Origin: Heliocidaris tuberculata
Taxonomy: Eukaryota > Echinodermata > Echinoidea > Camarodonta > Echinometridae
Assembly: GCA_025618425.1 (NCBI GenBank)
Contig: CM046845.1
Span: 8,177,491-8,241,490, forward strand
DNA: 64,000 nucleotides
Direction: 5' to 3'
Part shown: positions 57,056-64,000 of the stretch, one piece after another
How positions within the stretch are numbered: position 1 is the first letter of the stretch
Layout: the number at the start of each line of letters is the position of its first letter
Notes under the pieces: model-generated
The model's database searches: none
The model's input: the letters and a program-made list of their open reading frames with translations, nothing else
Told to the model about the DNA's origin: nothing
Translations under genes and position numbers: made by a program

Positions 57056-57867
57056 TTAATCCTTTCAGGACAGGAATTATTTAAGGGCTAAACTGATCAC
57101 ATTTTGTTCTTCAAATTGGCAACAATAATATTTTTTTCTTTTAGTGCTACATGGTTCTATTAAGGTGTAATGTCTTTGAAAAAATAAATTTGGTTAATCG
57201 ATCTCTACCTTACGTGGATATCGCATTGTACACACGGCTCTATGCGAGCAGTTGATGCGGCCGCATAGCCAAAATTAGGAGCCCTACACTCAAATACAGT
57301 ATGTGGGACAGAGCCTGGGACATCGTCAGCTGTGTACGATTCCAGTGTACTCATATTCAAAAGATACGGGATTTGATTTTTTATTTGTTTTGCCTGATTT
57401 TGCATTTAATTCGTGGAAAAGACTTCACAGTGCTGAACTATTTGATTCTAAAAAATGCATAAAATTGTAATGAAACAGTACAGCGGCGGTGTTTTTCTGT
57501 GAGCCCAAACATGGTAAGCTTTGGGTCACGTTCGCATCACATGTAGAAGGCGTTGCTTTATCCACTGGTAGATATCAATGATTTGGTTAGGAAATTTGTT
57601 GAAACGTTGCAATAATTTCCAATTTCGATTAAAAAAAACAATGATTTTGAACCTCTCAATGTGTTGCCAGTTTAAGGAATTTTAAGCTTATTCTCATGTT
57701 TAAAATTCCTGGCATCAAATGCAATATGGCCATGCGACAAAAATGGACATAGCGTGAGTAGAAATTTTTGCTCTTTCTACTCATGCATCTGGTATATTTT
57801 TTAGAGATCTGAATCAAAAGTTATTGAGCCAAACGACAAAATGTGGTAAATTGTTTTGAAAGGGTAA
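57056..57867. mobile_element. piggyBac-type MITE, copy 2, interrupted
   Basis: Same family as 51100-51514 (for example CTCTCAATGTGTTGCCA and GAAATTTTTGCTCTTTCTAC) but split by a 384-bp insertion at 57197-57580. Its ends have mutated, TTAATCCTTTCAGG and GAAAGGGTAA. Confidence 0.88.
57197..57580. mobile_element. Nested element with 9-bp target duplication
   Basis: ATTTGGTTA flanks both sides (57188-57196 and 57581-57589). The termini form an imperfect inverted repeat: left TCGATCTCTACC, right (reverse complement) TTGATATCTACC. A 9-bp duplication points to a Mutator-like element; an 8-9 bp range also leaves hAT or P open. A 66-codon minus-strand frame (57205-57405) inside ends just past a strong donor-like GTAAGG. 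Confidence 0.8.
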
Positions 57868-59888
57868 ATGGTTACATGTAATTTATATTTCACGCAAAAA
57901 TGAAAACAATGGGGAAATCCACTACATCATCTACAACAAAACCAAAGGACTTTACTTTTTATTATCTGCCAGTGATACAAAAGGTCATGATGTACTTTTT
58001 CACCTACTTGTACATGTAGGAGTACAGTCTAGAAGAGATAACATTTAGGAAGTAATCGGTGATGCGCAAGTCCACTCTGATGCCCATTCCTTATATGTAC
58101 TATACATGTAGGGCAGTATCCTAGAATCTTCTGAAAGTACACATACATGTGAATGTACCTGACTGAGGCTTCTCCGTTTTTAGGTAAATTATTTTGTAAA
58201 ATTGTGATGATGGAAGAAAAGAAAAAATCTCTTCATAACCAAAAATAAGTTTACAAAAGAATTTACATTTTATAACATATACATGTAGATTACTGGCCTA
58301 TAAGTCTATTAAAAATCTATGAGTATTAGCAAGCCAATACTGAATAGAAAAAAAAAGATGGGGACATATACTGTATTTATGCAGGCCTACATAGAATGTT
58401 TCTATAGGGCATGTATCTCCCAGCAGGCTATTTTCTAATGAATTTGTTTACATTTTCCCAGAACAAATACAGATACCCCAATTGTACATGTTTTGAGCAT
58501 TTTATAAAAATGATGATTAAAAGAAATTCCCTAGTTTCTCCAGAAATGCTTACAAGTATTATTAAGTGTAATGGTAAAAAGATAGAGGATTCTCAATAGA
58601 GGATTCTCAATTGCTGATCATTTATTGTTATTATTACTATTATTACTGTTGTTGTTGCTTAGGTTTGTTGTTATTTTTCATAATAATTTTTGGCCTCGGT
58701 TCCTTTGAATGGTAATCTTGAATTTTGCTAATGACGGCAAATATATTCTCACAGAATCAAACAAAACTTACACTGAATATTCCAGACATCAACCACATGA
58801 TATCAGCCAATTAACACATTTTGGTATAAACTGAGTTGTGCTTTTCAAAAATTTTATTTTCATGCATGTGCCTGTTACAAAGATTTGGTTGACCCTTTTT
58901 TTTTAATAGGTCCATATAGCCATCTAAGGTATGCGACAAATTTTAATATCACTTTAAATCAGTTTCTCTCAAAATATCATTGCAAAATGCAATGCAATTA
59001 TCAAAACACAAAATTAGCTATAAGGTCTTTCTTTTTTAAGTTTAATTACAGGTAGAAATAAATCTAGAAAAAACAAGTGTCCTCTCATTAAGAAATACAA
59101 TACAAACTGTACAAACACCAATATTAGCAAATTACATGTATGCTATCACATATTAATTCATTTTATATTCATATCATGTTTTTGAGGTCTCTGCTCAATT
59201 TTCAGCACACTCCTTCCTTCTGTTTGTTTATTTTGTTTGTTTTTCTTTCCTTTTTAAAAAAGACTACAATATGTATAAAAGTAGACTCGGTTTCATACAC
59301 CGACTTTTACACAGCCTACAGATAAAAAAAAACCATGAAAGTCATTTGTCATTAATATGGTCACACCTAAACAAAACATACAAATATGATTAAATTCATG
59401 AGACAAAAAATTAAATATCATGGCTAGATCACTTACACTTATGTAAGGTTATTAATTATAGATGCCCTTGCACAGACATACATCTGTACTGCTGAAATTT
59501 CCTACAATAGCACTCATGGAACTATCACTACATGTATGTGGAGATTTGTCAATTTTGGCAGCAGTCACGACCTCTAAGTTGAAAGAGGTAAAAACACCAA
59601 TATAATAAGCAAAATTTTGAGAAAATACTTCTTTCTACATTTTAGGATGATAGAATATCAGATTTCATGCCAGATTCTTCAATAGGAACTTTATCATCTT
59701 GATCAAGTGAAATTTTCAGGCTGTTTTTGGCTGGCGATCTTGCTCCTTTCCAGCACACATATGTGCTAGAGATCACACACTAGCTATGGGAGGCAATTTT
59801 TTGTGGTAGGAAGGTACAGGGTGTGAGGTTATCTAACCTCACATAAGTGTGAGTGACAAAGCCCCACATACTGATGGTTCCCTGTGCA

Positions 59889-60081
59889 GACCTGCCAACC
59901 CTGAAACCCAAGAAATAGGGACAAATGACAAGGCAGAGGCTGAAAATCGGGACCTTTCTGAGTTTCCTATACATTACTACAGACAGATTTTTGCAAAAAT
60001 AGGGACACAGTGGTAGAAGTGGCTCTTTCTTTTACCAAAAATCAGGACTGTCCGTATCAAATAGGGACAGTTGGCAGGTAT
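59889..60081. mobile_element. MITE with ACCTGCCAAC termini
   Basis: 193 bp. Left AGACCTGCCAACCCTGAAA; right as reverse complement ATACCTGCCAACTGTCCCTA. ATAGGGACA recurs inside. Similar ends occur in several animal genomes, but I cannot name the superfamily. Confidence 0.7.
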
Positions 60082-60506
60082 GCCCGTGTGGCTAGATAAT
60101 GAGGCCAGATAGACCAACTCTTCTTCACTTCGTGTTTCAAAGATTCAATATTCAGATGTTTTTCACATTTTTTTAGTAATGTCTGACTCAGACAGAAAAA
60201 TCCATCTGTTTGGAGTTTTATAATATTTTTTTTTACTTTTGAGGCTCTCCTCCAAGACAGATGGAAGCCTCGCATAGTCACCGTAGTCGAGTACCTCTCC
60301 GCCTGCCTTGAGCGTTGGGTATACGGACAAAAAGTATGAGGTACCTCACCCAGACCCGTAATTTAAAATCCAAAGTCGTAAATGAAAAAAAAATACACAG
60401 AATATAATCATTAATCATCATCAATTTAGTGCACCCACCTGATGTTTTTAAATACAAGATTTACAGGAAATTAACCCCGTTTTGCCATGTTGTCAACAGG
60501 GTTATC

Positions 60507-60572
60507 GCACCGTCTACGCATTGGATAAATGAACAACCCGCGCTGTTCATCTATCCAATGCTTAGACAGTGC
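60507..60572. repeat. Imperfect hairpin, 29-bp arms
   Basis: Arms 60507-60535 and 60544-60572 pair with few mismatches (GCATTGGATAAATGAACA versus TGTTCATCTATCCAATGC) around an 8-bp CpG-containing loop. Confidence 0.8.
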
Positions 60573-62089
60573 AAAGTCCACTGATTCACATGCCACGCGA
60601 TCGCACCATCTCGCTCGCACTCACGCGGGATATAGACACACTGAACTCTATGAAAAGTTCAGTGGATAGAAGCAGTGACGAACAACGCGAAATAACTTAA
60701 ATACGTCCACAGACTCTAAGCTAGACTCACTCACACTTATGCGAGGTTATTGGAGATAACCTTGCTAGACTAGTGCCGACTTCGGGGCAGTTAGGTCAAC
60801 GTTTCTCATGCAAATAACCATTGACTGACTACTGTACATGTGCTAGGTAAGAAAAACCTCATCTGTCCAGCCGAAACCTAGTAGATTTACACTTTTTTAT
60901 ATTTCGATTGTGCATCTTTCAGGTCAAATATGACCAGAACCACCTTAGCAAACACCGAGGGTGGTTTGCATACTTTGCAAAGTTCACCATGCGTGGGAAT
61001 GGGTGATTATGAGGCATAGTATTTCTGTGTTTACCCATTCCTCCATTAGCCATAATGGCATGGGCTCTACAACTCTGTGGCCAATACCAGATTGATAAGC
61101 CACAGAGTTCGTACAACAAGGCCAAAGCAAAAGTAATGCACATGAGTGTGTAGTTCCTCGGCGACAAGCCGAGCACCATGGAAAACACATAGCAATGGAC
61201 CCTAACGAGAGTGGCTGGGCCGGGGCGACTTCGGTCTAAGTCACTTACACTTATACAAGGTTATGGGGTCTAAGTAGGAGAGGGATTCCGCAAAGACAGT
61301 GGAGCATATCCCCGAACAAAATAGACCGATTTTTCGGTCTACATTTGACTCACTCATAGGCCCTTGCTTATGTGGGACTGTGTCCAACATTCACTGTTGC
61401 AGCAGTCAAAAACAGACAACAAAATTGCTCTAAGCAAGATTTAATTTTCATAAATTTGCTAGATTACCTGATTCAAGGACTCTTCAACTCTTACTGTGCC
61501 ACAAATTTGGGGATTTAGAATTGAAAGTGAAATTTTAAATAATTATTTTCCTCTCATGTATGAATGATCTAGACTGGAAAAAAGCCTGCTAATACACACA
61601 AAAGCTATTGAAGCCTATTCACCCGTAAAAGCTAGTCTGGAGTACAAGGTTATCTTCAGATAAGCTTGTACATGTATAAGTGCATTTGACTCTAACTGTA
61701 CTAGCTCTCCTGTCAATAATCCTAAAATAACTAGACTAGTCTATGTCTACATCTAGACTATGAGTAGACTCTATGACTGTTTAAAAAAAATGTAGACTCT
61801 AATGTTATAACTACTTGAGTTTGACCTTTTTGCTAAGCAACATTTTCAAAATTAAAATTACAAAATTAGATCTAAAAAGTAAAATTAAAAATGGTGTCAG
61901 ACATGTCACTTTTTTGTCAGAATTTTGGACAATATTCTGAACATAACAATCATTGAATCAGGACAATGCAGGAGGAAGGGGAAAGGCATGTCTATAATTA
62001 AGTATTAGAACTACATTTTAAAATACAACTGACCTATAATATAAATCTAAGGTCTCCATTAAGTAAGTACTAGTAATTGCTACGACTAC

Positions 62090-62600
62090 GTCGATGAAAA
62101 GGGCTGGGACTGTTAAAATTGGTGTACAACACGGCCGCGCCAAAGAATAACTGTGCATCCATGATCACGAAAGCGAAGGCATGTCAGTCCACACTACCCG
62201 CGCCCACCCCGCGTGTGTAACCTTGGGCTGGTCTACTACGTGCTTTCTCAATAGACTGGTCTGTGGCCGTGTTGGTCTTCGCTTCGCGAGTGCATTGATA
62301 ACGGTACCGTTGTAATTACCATGATGTTATATAGGAAATAAACTTTCGTTACAAACACTATGTAAACGTAAGTTACTAAACATATAGGCAGAAATTCGAA
62401 GTTACTGCAAATATTTATCAAATCTCATACGTACCCATTTTAAGGCAAATTTAGTGCAAATTTCCGGCCCCTACTAACGGAGCGAACGATAGACTTGGCT
62501 GAGTACGCCGGATTTCAATTCAGGCAGATTAGTGTTGCTGCCCTCTATCGGAAAATACCGTTTATTTTGTGATGCTAGCGCAGCTAGCTCGGTAATTTTG
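62090..62600. promoter_or_regulatory. CpG-rich segment, possible distal promoter or insulator
   Basis: Dense CpG relative to neighbours (GGCCGCGCC, CCGCGCCCACCCCGCG, CTTCGCTTCGCGAG). It has a donor-like GG|GTACGT on the minus strand near 62433 and a CTCF-core-like CCGATAGAGGGCAG on the minus strand at 62538-62551. No coding frame. Confidence 0.35.
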
Positions 62601-62979
62601 ATCAGACGTGGTACATATTTTAGTTAAGAACACTCCAGAGAACACTTGGTATATTCTGATAAGTTTCCCTTTGTTTCCCAATTTGGGGATATTATTACTC
62701 TTTTCAAAGAAAATAAAATAATGTTTATAGAATCAAGTCGTTTATTTTTTCTGATCTGTTCAAAGGAAATCATGCACGTCAATTTCCTTTTTTGATAGAG
62801 TCCATCCGTCTGGCTCTGTCACCTGCTGGCATTTATTGCTGTTTGATATTTGCTTTGTTTAACAAAGTGCATATATCAGTCAGAATTATATTCATGAGGG
62901 CAAGGCTACACTTTAATCCCTATAAAGGCGGAACTACAAGAAAGATACCAATGATCAAACTAAAGAATATTTAAAATGA

Positions 62980-63530
62980 GAATTAACCCTTTTTGGAAAC
63001 TAGGATTGAGGAGGAGAAAAATCAGATGATAGTGAACATTTGAAAAATTTCGGACAAAGAATAAGAAAGTTATATATGAATATTTGAAAGCTGAGATCAC
63101 TTATGATAGGGAATCTTTTGTTGCATGGCGATGCAGTCATTAATGCGGTGATGTCATACATGGAGAACTCATCCATCTACTGTGTACACATAAATTATCC
63201 CGTACTCCATTTATTGTCCATTTTAATGATAGAACTTGGTTTTTGTCCAGATATGAGTAACATATTTTTACGTCTTCCCATGAAAAGAAAATGTCTGTTT
63301 TATCACAGGAGTTGAGAATAGGGATACATCAAGTACGAAAAGGCAAATGGAACAGTTCTCATGTACGACATCACACATCATGACCGTATTGTCAATGATA
63401 GGATCTCCATATCATTAGTGATCTCAGCTTTCAAAAATGTATGACTTCCCTATTCTTTGTCTGATTTATATTCGACTTTCTCTGTTTCACTGATTTTCCG
63501 CTTTCATCAAATCCAATTTTCCATGAAAAG
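62980..63530. mobile_element. Diverged M2-like MITE
   Basis: Inverted segments GGACAAAGAATAAGAAAGTT (about 63051) and ATTCTTTGTCTGATTTATAT (about 63453), and CTGAGATCACT versus AGTGATCTCAG. Starts near TTAACCCTTTTTGGAAA. The ends are eroded. Confidence 0.65.
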
Positions 63531-64000
63531 GTAAGACTTTGGAAGGACAGATAATAATGAAGGTGATTTAGAAAGCTAGATGCGATAATACTTGAAGAGA
63601 AAAAAAAGTATGGAAAATAAACATGGTCTAATTAGTAAAGCAGCAACAACAAAAAGGGCAAGGAATGTATGTAGCATGAAACTAGAAGGAAAGACAGAAG
63701 TTTAATAGAAATGTTCAATGGAATTCCCAAAAAGAAATGAAAATGATGAACTTAAAAAAAAGTTTTATCAACTGAAATAATAGAAATTTAATTGCTCCAT
63801 ATATACAAATTAGAACATTCGTGTATCGTTTGTAAGAATTTTAAAAAAGCTCATTAATTGAAAATGTTAATGATTTTCATTATGAACAAAATTGAGAACT
63901 GTAGAAGAGGAAAGATGCAAAATTAAAGCCATTATGAACCAGGAAACCAAATGTAGATGGAAGGAAACAAGAGTAAAAGAGAAGGAATTGTGAATACAAG

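Larger units (their letters stand above)
59429..61264. repeat. Four copies of a 24-bp motif (CACTTACACTTATG..AGGTTAT)
   Basis: Copies at 59429-59452 (+), 59834-59856 (-), 60727-60750 (+) and 61241-61264 (+). Conserved bases include TCACT.ACACTTAT and AGGTTAT. The first two are in inverted orientation 430 bp apart, like TIRs. Confidence 0.75.
54421..64000. other. Upstream region, no gene recognised
   Basis: Beyond the MITEs, repeats and the CpG-rich segment listed separately, the sequence is AT-rich and unrecognised. If transcription of the septin starts at 62 kb, the part to 54 kb would be a first intron; otherwise it is intergenic. Confidence 0.6.

Noticed and set aside
60919..61188. 89-codon minus-strand frame near CpG-rich sequence
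   Set aside because: No recognisable domain. It overlaps another frame and repeated motifs, so it is not supported as a gene.

Overview
This window is animal nuclear DNA: AT-rich, with very sparse coding sequence, GT-AG spliced exons, abundant microsatellites and many small non-autonomous DNA transposons (MITEs). The extreme abundance of short palindromic words such as TACATGTA, the TTAA-flanked and TAA-flanked MITEs and the tRNA-derived SINE suggest a marine deuterostome, most likely an echinoderm such as a sea urchin. That placement is inference.

Only one cellular gene is visible. It lies on the minus strand and encodes a septin GTPase of the septin-7 (CDC10-like) group. Six coding exons join without a frame error into the first 197 residues: exon 1 (53774-53797), exon 2 (47881-47986), exon 3 (22007-22113), exon 4 (4256-4356), exon 5 (2851-2985) and exon 6 (839-956). 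Together they cover the short N-terminus, the polybasic stretch, the P-loop, switch I, the DTPG switch II motif and the AKAD G4 motif. The rest of the G domain and the C-terminal coiled coil must lie to the left of position 1. Introns reach 17.6 and 25.8 kb. A candidate promoter lies just upstream of exon 1 (about 53.93-54.42 kb), and a second CpG-rich stretch lies at 62.09-62.60 kb.

The most unusual structure is in intron 5. The 3' half of exon 5, with its splice donor, is repeated four more times in tandem at 2475-2840, directly downstream of the real exon. The proximal two copies carry stop codons or damaged codons. The distal two still read as septin.

The remaining sequence is intron or upstream DNA filled with mobile elements. 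A 490-bp TTAA-flanked MITE (M1) is present in four similar copies, two of which have identifiable empty sites inside this window. There are long TTAA-flanked MITEs, a piggyBac-type MITE pair (one hit by another element with a 9-bp target duplication), a 396-bp near-perfect foldback element nested in another MITE, and a Harbinger-type element with TAA target duplications and a broken Myb/SANT-like ORF. A SINE with a tRNA-like head, several minisatellites, GAT, GA, CT and TA arrays and long poly-G runs fill much of the rest. No tRNA, rRNA or CRISPR locus and no intact transposase or reverse transcriptase gene was seen.
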